From NCBI GenBank assembly GCA_949373145.1, contig CASICI010000001.1, positions 1 to 64,000 on the forward strand: 64,000 bases of DNA. Direction: 5' to 3'. Every line of letters starts with the position of its first letter. Position 1 is the stretch's first letter. The notes under the pieces are model-generated. The model was not told the origin of the DNA, ran no database searches, and was given only the letters and a program-made list of their open reading frames with translations. The position numbers and the translations under genes are program-made. This stretch comes from an uncultured Phycisphaerales bacterium (GTDB lineage Bacteria > Planctomycetota > Phycisphaerae > Phycisphaerales > SM1A02). Below are positions 8,794 through 16,766 of the stretch, one piece after another.

Positions 8794-11447
8794 TGCATTT
8801 CGCCCGTCTGCTCGCACTTCTTCCAACGACACTTCTCGCCTCCACGGTCGCATCGGGACAAGCGAATGAACTTCCGCTGGTGCCCGAAGCCCCATCGCTG
8901 CGAAGTGACGTCGCGCAGGCGCTCGAAGCGGTCTGGCTCGATGAAGACGAGCGTGTCGAGGGACGACTTCACCACGGTGTCTGGACCGACGAGGATCTGG
9001 ATCTGCCTGATCAGCGTGCCCGTGCGATGCTTCACACCGCAACATGGGACGACGACGTCTTCCTCGACGACGCTCTCTCGGTGGAGCGACGTGCGGAGGC
9101 ACTCGTCCTTCGGGGTCGATGCGCCGATGCGATCGATCTCCTTGAGTCGAGCCAGACCGAATCCGCGATGATTCTGCGCGTGCGTGCCTTCGAATCCTGT
9201 GGACGCTGGGACGATGCACTCGAAGAGATCGATTCACTTCTTTGGTCGGAGGGCGGAGATCGACGCGCCGGTGAACGCCTCGTCGATCGTGTGGAAGCCC
9301 GAGCGGTGCGAGCCCGCATTCTTGGAAGACCATCCAGCGAATATCGATTGATGATGACCGAGCTCGCTCGAGTTCGCGAGGAGATCGATCGTTTCGACTG
9401 GCGGCCACGGCTCATGGAAGCCCGCCTGCTTGTGGAAAAACACAAACGTTCCGAGGCGATTCCCGCACTGCACGAGACGCTTTCACTCAACCCCAGATGT
9501 GCCGAGGCCTGGTTCCTTCTGGGACGCATCGCTCTCGGTGGCTTTGATTTCGATTCGGCCGCTCGGGCTTCACTCGCCTTGCGCCGACTCTCGAATCGAA
9601 GTGTCTTCGCCGATCTGCTGGATGCCGAATCGGCGTTGATCAACGATGACCCGGAGACGGCGATCGGTATTCTCGACACGCTGCTTGTGAGAGAACCCTT
9701 TCTTCGCGAGGCTCTCGCGCTTCGGGCGGCTTCGGACGCGGTCGCCTACGACATCGCTTCGGCACGCACTCGTCTTGATGCCATGGACGTGATCTTTCCC
9801 GGTTGCGCCGACGGATACCACACCGTGGGTCGATTTCTCTCCCAGAACCGGCAGTACGGGGATGCCGCGTTCTTTCTGGAAGAAGCGGTCTCGAGGCGAC
9901 CGAGGTGGTCCGCGCCCCTGATCGAGCTTGGACTTCTCGAGATGCAGTCGGGTCGTGACGAACGGGCGCTCGCTGCGCTGCAACGTGTCGCTCGTCTGGA
10001 CCCCTTCAACGAGCGTGCGGCATTCAGTCTGCGCCTTCTCGAGGAACTTTCCGTGTTCGAGAGCATCGAGACCGAACATTTCATCATCCGCTATCTGCCC
10101 GGAGAGGATGAAGTGCTCGTGAGGATGATGCCCGACGCGTTGGAGGCGATGCATCACGAGGTGGTGGCGCGTTTCGATCACGAACCGACTGCGAAGACCG
10201 TGATCGAAGTCATGCCAGATCACGAGTTCTTTTCCGTCCGCATCACGGGAATGCCCTGGATCCATACCGTCGCCGCCTGCACCGGTCCTGTCATCGCGAT
10301 GGAGGTTCCGAGAAAGGGAGCGCCATCTCTGCACCTCGGCCTGTTCGACTGGCTGGACACGCTGCGTCATGAATACACGCACACCATCACACTGGACCGG
10401 ACTCGCAACAGAATTCCCCACTGGCTGACCGAAGCGGCCTCGGTGACCATGGAGCTGGCCCCGCGGGATTACCCGACGGCCCGAATGCTCGCCACGGAAC
10501 TTCAATCGGGCCAACTCTTCGACATGCAGGAGATCAACTGGGCCTTCGTGCGTCCCAGGCGTCCCATCGATCGGCAGCTGGCCTATGCGCAGGGTGCCTG
10601 GATGGTCGAATACATGAACGCGACCCACGGCTCCGATGCACTGGTCGATCTGCTCGACCATTATTTCGACGGGCTTCCCCAATCCGACGCGATGAACCGC
10701 GTCCTCGGTCTTTCCGAAGAGAGCTTTCATCGTGGTTTTCTCGACTGGGCGCAGGGAGAGGTCGCGGCGTGGGGTTTCTTCGCGTCACCGTCCGTCAACG
10801 ATCTGATCGAAGAACACGTTCAGTCATCCGATCCCGACGGCGTTGATGATCCCCCGGGTGATTTGAAGGCCCGCGCTTTCGTTCCCGATGATGCTCAGAT
10901 CGAACGGTGGTTGGAAGAGCATCCCGGTCATCCCGATCTCCTCGAGTTGATCGTTCGACGACGAATCGATCGTGATTCCAGAAATGATTCCGAGACCCTC
11001 GAGTATCTCAATCGATATCGTGTGGCTCGTCCCGTCGATCCCTATCCCGATCAGGTTCTCGCTCGACTTCATCTTGATTCCGATGAGCGACATCTCGCGG
11101 TCGCACCGCTTGCACGGCTTGAAGCACTCGAGACTCGGGATCCGCTGTACGCGCATCAACTCACTCTGCTTCTTCGTGAACTCGGTTCTTCCGAGGAAGC
11201 GCGATCCAGTGCCTCGAAGATGTTGCGAATAGATCCGTACCGACCCGAGTTTCATGAGCTTGCGGCGGCAGTCTCGATCGAGACCGGTCGTTTGGACGAA
11301 GCCCGTTCATTTCTCGAGGCATTGATCATTCTCGAACCGGATCAAAACAGGCATCCACGCCGACTCGAAGCTCTTGACCGGATCATTTCCAATCGGAATT
11401 CGAAACCATACGGTGAGATCTCCAGTGAGTCTCCTACCATGAAGTGA
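8793..11447 (+). CDS. Exported TPR protein with peptidase MA-like (gluzincin) domain
   Basis: 884 residues from the ATG at 8793 that overlaps the previous stop; a longer frame upstream would run through that gene. A signal peptide is evident (LLALLPTTLLASTVASGQA). Residues about 80-410 hold a chain of tetratricopeptide-like helical repeats rich in Leu, Ala and Arg. Residues about 420-660 form a zinc peptidase domain with HEYTH at 526-530 and a downstream Glu547 in HWLTEAASV, giving the HEXXH...E gluzincin arrangement of the peptidase MA family. More TPR-like helices follow to the C-terminus. It should act in the periplasm or at the cell surface. Substrate is unknown. Neighbours on both sides are exported proteins, suggesting a surface-protein handling unit. 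Confidence 0.8.
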   Translation: MHFARLLALLPTTLLASTVASGQANELPLVPEAPSLRSDVAQALEAVWLDEDERVEGRLHHGVWTDEDLDLPDQRARAMLHTATWDDDVFLDDALSVERRAEALVLRGRCADAIDLLESSQTESAMILRVRAFESCGRWDDALEEIDSLLWSEGGDRRAGERLVDRVEARAVRARILGRPSSEYRLMMTELARVREEIDRFDWRPRLMEARLLVEKHKRSEAIPALHETLSLNPRCAEAWFLLGRIALGGFDFDSAARASLALRRLSNRSVFADLLDAESALINDDPETAIGILDTLLVREPFLREALALRAASDAVAYDIASARTRLDAMDVIFPGCADGYHTVGRFLSQNRQYGDAAFFLEEAVSRRPRWSAPLIELGLLEMQSGRDERALAALQRVARLDPFNERAAFSLRLLEELSVFESIETEHFIIRYLPGEDEVLVRMMPDALEAMHHEVVARFDHEPTAKTVIEVMPDHEFFSVRITGMPWIHTVAACTGPVIAMEVPRKGAPSLHLGLFDWLDTLRHEYTHTITLDRTRNRIPHWLTEAASVTMELAPRDYPTARMLATELQSGQLFDMQEINWAFVRPRRPIDRQLAYAQGAWMVEYMNATHGSDALVDLLDHYFDGLPQSDAMNRVLGLSEESFHRGFLDWAQGEVAAWGFFASPSVNDLIEEHVQSSDPDGVDDPPGDLKARAFVPDDAQIERWLEEHPGHPDLLELIVRRRIDRDSRNDSETLEYLNRYRVARPVDPYPDQVLARLHLDSDERHLAVAPLARLEALETRDPLYAHQLTLLLRELGSSEEARSSASKMLRIDPYRPEFHELAAAVSIETGRLDEARSFLEALIILEPDQNRHPRRLEALDRIISNRNSKPYGEISSESPTMK

Positions 11448-11467
11448 TCATTCACCAGAGGTATGAG

Positions 11468-12847
11468 ATGTCGTTCCACACCAAGAATTCGAGCATGCTG
11501 ACTCTCATCGTCGCGACCTTCATCGCGTCCACTGGGTTCGGTCAGATCACGGACTTCGAATTCACTCTTGAAGACGTGGTCCTGCCGAAAGGCATCGGTC
11601 CGACCTGCGTCGATCTCCATGATCTCGATGGTGATGGAGACCTCGACGCCGTCGTGGCCGGCAGAAATCGCGAAGGCCGGGTGGTGATTCTTTCCGGAAC
11701 CGCCGACGGTGCTCTGGCCTTTGATCGTGAGTTGGTGGGGTTCGGTCAGACCGACTGGGTCGAAATCGCCGATCTCGACGGAGATGGACATGTCGAGATC
11801 ATCATGGCCATTCGAGACCTCGAGGGCGGCGTTCAGATCTTCGACGGCCTTCCCAATGGAGAGTTCGACGAGACGCCTCGCCGCCTGGATGCGGGCCGCG
11901 AATGTCGCTGTCTCAGAGTCCTCGACATCAATCTCGATGGTGACCTCGACATCGTGTCACTCGGTCATTACAGCGAGGATGTCCGTGTCCTCGCCGGTGA
12001 CGGCACCGGGGAGTTCTCACTCCTCTCCCGACTCCGAATCGCGCCATGGCGCAACGGTTATCCGTTTCCACAGAGCTTCACACTGCAGGATCTCGACGAC
12101 AATGGAGAACTCGATCTCGCGACGATCTCCCTCGGTACCAGTCGTCTGCACCTGAACCGTGTCGTCGACGGCCGCCTCACGGCTCCCACCAGATCCTGGA
12201 AGCCGCCAACCATCAACAACGGCGATCAAGGTGGCTGCGCCTACGGTGCCTGGGCTGATTTCGACGGAGACGGCAGTCTTTCCTGTGTGCTGCCTCAGAC
12301 CGCGTTCGGATCTCAGTGGTTTGCTCTCTTCGAGCTGGATGAATCGGGGTCGGTCGGGGAGAAGACCATCCTTCCGGGATCTTCCCAGGGCCTTTCCTGG
12401 TATCCCGCCGTCGGTGATTTCGATGGTGACGGCGACCCCGACCTCGTGATCGGCCACGCCCTGCCCGGACTCGTCGTCTTCCTGGAAAACGAGACTCCGA
12501 AAGGGGGACCGGAGGAATTCCTGTTCGCACAGACGTTCTTCGGGTTCGGCTTCGTGCGTCAGATGGTCGTGTCCGACCTTGAAGGCGATGGTGATCAGGA
12601 CCTCGTCGTCGTCGACATCAGCCTCGACAAGCTCGTTCTCATGCGCAACGGACTCATCGGGGGTCTTGCCGGCGAGACCTCGGAGGCCGACATCCCCGAT
12701 CTTCAGCCGCTCGATCCGGCTCTGGTGCCCGCTTCGACCAGTCTGGTGAAATGGTTGAGTGATCTGATGCCGGCCGAAGCTCGAGCGCTGCACCGTGCCC
12801 AATCAGCCGAGCCACCCGTGACTTCCGATGAAAGGCGCCGCCGGTGA
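11468..12847 (+). CDS. Exported FG-GAP/VCBS repeat protein
   Basis: About 459 residues. I prefer the ATG at 11468, with AGAGG 6 bases upstream, over a GTG at 11444 that overlaps the previous stop. The leader MLTLIVATFIASTGFG is a signal peptide. The body consists of repeated Ca-binding loops such as DLDGDGDLDAVV, DLDGDGHVEII, DINLDGDLDIV, DFDGDGDPDLVI and DLEGDGDQDLVV. Each is followed by a short beta blade, which is the FG-GAP/VCBS beta-propeller repeat of integrin-like and bacterial adhesin proteins. A non-repetitive tail of about 60 residues follows. Likely surface or secreted, binding calcium and perhaps polysaccharide or protein. The GTG of the next gene overlaps its TGA (GTGA). Confidence 0.85.
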   Translation: MSFHTKNSSMLTLIVATFIASTGFGQITDFEFTLEDVVLPKGIGPTCVDLHDLDGDGDLDAVVAGRNREGRVVILSGTADGALAFDRELVGFGQTDWVEIADLDGDGHVEIIMAIRDLEGGVQIFDGLPNGEFDETPRRLDAGRECRCLRVLDINLDGDLDIVSLGHYSEDVRVLAGDGTGEFSLLSRLRIAPWRNGYPFPQSFTLQDLDDNGELDLATISLGTSRLHLNRVVDGRLTAPTRSWKPPTINNGDQGGCAYGAWADFDGDGSLSCVLPQTAFGSQWFALFELDESGSVGEKTILPGSSQGLSWYPAVGDFDGDGDPDLVIGHALPGLVVFLENETPKGGPEEFLFAQTFFGFGFVRQMVVSDLEGDGDQDLVVVDISLDKLVLMRNGLIGGLAGETSEADIPDLQPLDPALVPASTSLVKWLSDLMPAEARALHRAQSAEPPVTSDERRRR

Positions 12848-13881
12848 GCATCAGACGTCATCTGTTCCCTGCGCTGCTGCTCGGTCTCGCATGCGAATCG
12901 GCCTCGGCACAATGCCAGGAGGGTCCCTGCGACGAACCACACGGTGGCTTCGGATGCATCGTGGACGAATGCTGCGAAGCGGTCTGCGACGTCGATCCCA
13001 ATTGTTGCGAGATCGGCTGGGATGAGTTCTGCGTGGTCATTTCCGAAGAGATCTGCGGCGGGCTTGCCTGTCCCGGTTCGCAGCCTTGTGATCAGTTCTC
13101 AGTCATTCCCGGCTGTGATGATCGTGATTGCTGCCGATTGACCTGTGACCATGATTGGTACTGCTGTTCGATTCAATGGGATGCGTACTGCATCGATCTG
13201 GCGACGGACATCTGCTCCACGCCCTTGTGCGAACTTCGAATTCCATCCGGAACCATCGATGAGTCCGAACCCTGCGACGAACGTCTCAACGATGGATGCA
13301 ACATGCTTTCCGAGGAAAGCACTCCGATCATGCTTGGTGACGTCATCCTCGGGACGACCACCACGTCCACCCCTCGTGACACTGATTGGTTCTCCTTTCA
13401 GCTCGAGGAGGCCTCCACGGTTCGAGTCGTTCTGGAAGCTGAATTCCCCGCCCAAGTGACTCTGCAGTCCGGAGTCTGTGCGGGACCTCTCGTGTTTCAC
13501 TCGATCTACGAAGCCCTACCGTGCTCGGGTGCCCGTGAGATCGATCTTGAATTGGGCCCCGGAGACTGGTTCCTGATCGTGTCTGCCGGGTTCGAACGAA
13601 TCGGTCTTCGTGCGTTTCTGCCCTGTCCTCTCGATGAACTCGAAGAAGGAGAGGACCCTTCGCCCACGTATTTCGGTGTCCGATATCTGCTTTCCCTTCT
13701 TCCCGGCGAGACGTCCTGCACGGCTGATCCGGATCTCGATGGTGACGGTGTCGTCGGGGGAGCTGACCTGACTCGACTGCTCGTGAAATGGGGTTCGGAC
13801 GATTCTGTGGGTGATCTCGATTGTGATGGCGTCGTCGGTGGGGGGGATCTCACGGTCCTGCTCTCCTACTGGGGCACCTGA
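12844..13881 (+). CDS. Secreted cysteine-rich protein with C-terminal dockerin-like repeats
   Basis: 345 residues from a GTG overlapping the preceding stop codon. After a signal peptide (LLLGLACESASA), residues 23-125 carry two copies of a paired-cysteine module: ECCEAVCDVDPNCCEIGW then DCCRLTCDHDWYCCSIQW, each closed by a further cysteine in a D.FC or DAYC context. These should form disulphide-stabilised units outside the cytoplasm. The middle is a beta-rich domain of no recognised family. The C-terminus (about 294-344) has two EF-hand-like loops, DLDGDGVVGGADLTRLL and DLDCDGVVGGGDLTVLL, each ending near a Trp-Gly. In planctomycetes this dockerin-like pair is common on exported proteins and probably serves as a sorting or anchoring tail rather than a cellulosome dockerin. 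Confidence 0.8.
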   Translation: MSIRRHLFPALLLGLACESASAQCQEGPCDEPHGGFGCIVDECCEAVCDVDPNCCEIGWDEFCVVISEEICGGLACPGSQPCDQFSVIPGCDDRDCCRLTCDHDWYCCSIQWDAYCIDLATDICSTPLCELRIPSGTIDESEPCDERLNDGCNMLSEESTPIMLGDVILGTTTTSTPRDTDWFSFQLEEASTVRVVLEAEFPAQVTLQSGVCAGPLVFHSIYEALPCSGAREIDLELGPGDWFLIVSAGFERIGLRAFLPCPLDELEEGEDPSPTYFGVRYLLSLLPGETSCTADPDLDGDGVVGGADLTRLLVKWGSDDSVGDLDCDGVVGGGDLTVLLSYWGT

Positions 13882-13994
13882 CACACCGATTCGAGGCCTG
13901 ATTTCAGAGCGGTTTTTCAGTTTCTTGATCTTCTTTCATGCTCTTCGGGCTGTAGGGTTAGGTGATCCACCGGTCATGAAAGAAGGAAACAACC

Positions 13995-15053
13995 ATGGCA
14001 TTGATTCCCCGAGCCTCCTTTGTCCTTGCGTCATTCAGCGCGATTCTGCTTTCAACGATCGCTTCCGCGCAGAACTACGAGTTCTCGGTCGATCAGGAAG
14101 ACAGTTTCATCCAGCAGACCCTGAACGTCTCGATTCCGCTGAACGGAACGTTGATCGGCAACTACGACGCGAAGACCACGCCGGACGGTACGTCGACGCT
14201 TCCGGGCTTCTTCGGTGGAAGTGGAAACAACCCGATCGATTTCAGTGCGACTCTGGTGTTGTCCGGATCGAACTCGGTCTCACCCGTCGGGTCATTCGGT
14301 TTCACTCTCGACCCTTCAGGAACCTCTGCCTCGGTCGAAGACTTCGTGCTGAACGTTCTCGGTGACGATGCCGCGACCGTGACGGCCACTTTGAACCTGG
14401 TCTACAGCACCTTCCGCACCGTTTCACCCTCTGGTCTCTTCATCGGTGGAATCGAACTTCCGATTCCCCTCGGAGAGATCGAGCTGCAGAGCTGGACATT
14501 GCAGCAGGCCGCACCTTCGACGGTCCTGGTGCAGGATGCTTCCAAGGGCTCTTCCCTACTGGGCGTGCTCGCTCTGGAGTCCAACTTCACCTTCATCTTC
14601 TCGGGGGAGGAGATCGTCACCGATCCGATTCCATTTCTGCTGCCACTCGACGGTTCGTTTCTTCAGACTGACTCCGGCGCCGAAATGGCGTTTCTCTCCG
14701 AGTTGGAATTCGATCAGGTGATTCCGGCAGCCGAGGCGGCCATCGACGACCTTCCGTTGCCGGTTCCCACGATCCTGCCTCCTGGTGGCACCGCCAATCT
14801 GTTGATGTCGGCTTCAAGTGCCGAAGGAACAACCTTCGGAACATGGAATTCGAGCCTGGTCGCCACGGGCGTGCCGTCAGTGTGTTCCGCTGAACCCGAC
14901 ATCGACGGGAACGGTGTCGTCGACGGAGCCGATCTGGCGTCCCTTCTGGCACTCTGGGGTGCGGTGGCTGATGGGTCGCCCGTAGATCTCAACTGCGACG
15001 GCCAGGTCAATGGCGCGGATCTCGCGCAGTTGCTCGCCTCCTGGGCGAACTGA
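13995..15053 (+). CDS. Secreted protein with C-terminal dockerin-like repeats
   Basis: 352 residues. The start has AGAAGGAAAC upstream and is followed by a clear signal peptide (SFVLASFSAILLSTIASAQ). Residues 27-290 are Ser/Thr/Gly-rich with alternating hydrophobic strands, suggesting a beta-sandwich, but I recognise no family. Residues about 298-351 are a dockerin-like pair: DIDGNGVVDGADLASLLALW and DLNCDGQVNGADLAQLLASW. The 113-base gap after the previous gene has no obvious terminator, so it may have its own promoter. Function unknown; probably a surface or matrix protein using the same export tail as its neighbour. Confidence 0.75.
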   Translation: MALIPRASFVLASFSAILLSTIASAQNYEFSVDQEDSFIQQTLNVSIPLNGTLIGNYDAKTTPDGTSTLPGFFGGSGNNPIDFSATLVLSGSNSVSPVGSFGFTLDPSGTSASVEDFVLNVLGDDAATVTATLNLVYSTFRTVSPSGLFIGGIELPIPLGEIELQSWTLQQAAPSTVLVQDASKGSSLLGVLALESNFTFIFSGEEIVTDPIPFLLPLDGSFLQTDSGAEMAFLSELEFDQVIPAAEAAIDDLPLPVPTILPPGGTANLLMSASSAEGTTFGTWNSSLVATGVPSVCSAEPDIDGNGVVDGADLASLLALWGAVADGSPVDLNCDGQVNGADLAQLLASWAN

Positions 15054-15073
15054 CGACCGCCGACGCACCAGAC

Positions 15074-16018
15074 TCACCAGGGCAGTGCACTCAGATCCAG
15101 GTTCCCGCCCGAAAGGACGACCGCGGTCCGCTCCATGCCCGCGCGTGCCTTGAAGTCCTCCTGGAAGACGGCGGCCACACCGACGACCGCGCTGGGCTCC
15201 ACGACCAGTTTGGCTCGTTCCCAGATCAGATGCATCGCACAGACGATCGCTTCATCCGAGACTGAAACGACTTCGTCCACGTTCTGCTGAATGATCGGAA
15301 ACGTCAGTGTTCCGAGAGATGTTCGCAAGCCGTCCGCGATCGTTCGCGGGGGGCGTTGCGGCACGATCCGACCGGTTCGAAGTGATTCCGCGGCATCATC
15401 CGCCAGTTGCGGCTCGACTCCGATGATCCGAATGTCCGGGTTCAAGGCGCGCGCCGCGATCGACATGCCGGAAAGCAGGCCGCCACCACCAAGGGGAACG
15501 ATCAACGCATCGAGGTCTGCGACCTGTTCGTGCAGCTCGAGGTAGGTCGTCCCCTGTCCGGCGATGATCCTGTGATCGTTGTAGGGAGAGATGAACGTCG
15601 CACCGTCACGTTCGACGATGACCTTCGCGTTGTGTTCTCTGGCCTCCTGCGTCGGTTCGCATTCAACCACCGTCGCACCGTATCCCTCGACCGCGGCACG
15701 CTTGACCCGCGGTGCATCGCTCGGCATCACGATCGTGGCATTGATGCCTCGCATCTTCGCGGCGAGCGCGAGTGCCTGGGCATGGTTCCCGCTCGAATGC
15801 GTCACCACGCCTCGGGCGGCCTCGGCATCATCGAGACCCATGACGGCATTGCAGGCGCCACGGAACTTGAAGGCACCGACCTTCTGCAAGTTTTCACACT
15901 TCAGAAAGATCTCTCGACCGGCAAGCCGGTCGAGCGTCCCGCAGGTTTCGACGGGCGTCTTGCGAGCGAATGGCTCGATTCGTTTCGCAGCATCTCTGAT
16001 GTCTTGGATGTCGACCAT
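15074..16018 (-). CDS. Threonine/serine dehydratase (PLP, fold type II)
   Basis: 314 residues. The PLP-binding lysine is Lys51 in VGAFKFRGACNA, the hallmark of threonine ammonia-lyase and serine racemase. SSGNHAQALA (the Asn loop that binds the PLP ring) and PLGGGGLLSG (phosphate-binding glycine loop) are both present. There is no C-terminal ACT-like regulatory domain, so this is the short catabolic or serine racemase-like form rather than feedback-controlled biosynthetic IlvA. It would deaminate threonine or serine to the 2-oxo acid, or racemise serine. The gene lies 24 bases downstream of the Coa1-like gene on the same strand and is probably co-transcribed with it. Confidence 0.88.
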   Translation of the reverse strand: MVDIQDIRDAAKRIEPFARKTPVETCGTLDRLAGREIFLKCENLQKVGAFKFRGACNAVMGLDDAEAARGVVTHSSGNHAQALALAAKMRGINATIVMPSDAPRVKRAAVEGYGATVVECEPTQEAREHNAKVIVERDGATFISPYNDHRIIAGQGTTYLELHEQVADLDALIVPLGGGGLLSGMSIAARALNPDIRIIGVEPQLADDAAESLRTGRIVPQRPPRTIADGLRTSLGTLTFPIIQQNVDEVVSVSDEAIVCAMHLIWERAKLVVEPSAVVGVAAVFQEDFKARAGMERTAVVLSGGNLDLSALPW

Positions 16019-16042
16019 GAGCGCAGACCACCTTCGGTGGGA

Positions 16043-16534
16043 TCACTCCTTGTCGGGTGCCGTCTCGGCAGGCATCTCTGCGGTGTTCTCCGCCGGAGCA
16101 CTCTTCATTTTCTCATTCGAGTCCGACGCCGGGTCGCTGTCCGCGGAAGAGGGCTCTGCATCAAGGTCGGCGGGGGGCGTTCCAAGGATCACATGGGTTT
16201 CCCCATCGATCTCGAGGGTCGCCCAATCAAGCTTGTTGAGTCCCTGGGTCCCCTGGCTGATGGTGACCAGGCCGGTGCCCTTGGGGCCGCTCACATCGAA
16301 GGTCATTCTTTGTTCGTTGCCCGGCGTGCTCCAATCCGCCATCGAGTTTTCCCAGCTCAGCGTGCCGGAATCGATGGTTCCGATGTACTGATCGATGGTC
16401 GGGGTGCCATCGATCTGGACCTTCACCGGTTCGAAAGTTCCGTAGTACATCATGTAGTAGCCGGTATAGACGCACCCTCCGCAGCATCCGAGGAGAAGAA
16501 CGATGACGATTGAAATGATGGCGAAGATCTTCAT
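16043..16534 (-). CDS. Coa1-like membrane-anchored protein
   Basis: 163 residues from the ATG at 16534, preceded by AAGGAG. A single N-terminal membrane helix (KIFAIISIVIVLLLG) is followed by CCGGC and a domain with the pattern TPTIDQYIGTIDSGT, VSGPKGTGLVTI and LDWATLEIDGET. That layout resembles bacterial relatives of Coa1/TIM21 (cytochrome oxidase assembly factor 1 family), where a GPKG turn and a late Trp are usual. The last 45 residues are a low-complexity Ser/Ala/Glu/Asp tail. No cytochrome oxidase genes are nearby, so the assembly role is not supported by context. The family call is tentative. Confidence 0.55.
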   Translation of the reverse strand: MKIFAIISIVIVLLLGCCGGCVYTGYYMMYYGTFEPVKVQIDGTPTIDQYIGTIDSGTLSWENSMADWSTPGNEQRMTFDVSGPKGTGLVTISQGTQGLNKLDWATLEIDGETHVILGTPPADLDAEPSSADSDPASDSNEKMKSAPAENTAEMPAETAPDKE

Positions 16535-16623
16535 TCTGGAGCTCCTTGGACCCCTTGGCCCTGGAATGATTCGGATTTTCAGAGCAAACATTTCATCTGC
16601 CCGAAAACGCTACGATAGTATCA

Positions 16624-16705
16624 ATCGCTCGGGGCGTCCTGCTTTCTTCAGGACTGAGAAGAACCCGTCGAACCTGATCCGGTTGAAACCGGCGTAGGGA
16701 AGCGT
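16624..16705 (+). promoter_or_regulatory. TPP riboswitch (thi box) upstream of thiC
   Basis: The segment holds the conserved thi-box blocks in order: CTGAGA at about 16654, ACCC shortly after, GAACCTGATCCGG at about 16670-16682, and ACCGGCGTAGGGAAGCG ending at about 16704. The closing P1 stem is CGCT (16625-16628) with AGCG (16701-16704). The CCGG/CCGG arm forms the pyrophosphate-side helix. It sits 60 bases before the thiC start. Binding of thiamine pyrophosphate should reduce thiC expression. The AAGGAGG ribosome site at 16749-16755 lies just beyond the aptamer, so translation control is possible; no intrinsic terminator is obvious between them. Confidence 0.93.
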
Positions 16706-16766
16706 CAGACCGTGCACTCAACCGCCGTGTCCGGACTTCCCCTCACCCAAGGAGGTCTTTGGACCA

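Noticed and set aside
9570-10730. A 386-codon minus-strand open frame opposite the TPR-metallopeptidase gene
   Set aside because: It lies entirely within a gene with a signal peptide, TPRs and an HEXXH motif; composition is typical of an antisense shadow.
12844-15053. Cellulosome dockerins
   Set aside because: The Asp-Gly pairs resemble dockerins, but no cohesin or scaffoldin is present and such tails are common on unrelated planctomycetal exported proteins.
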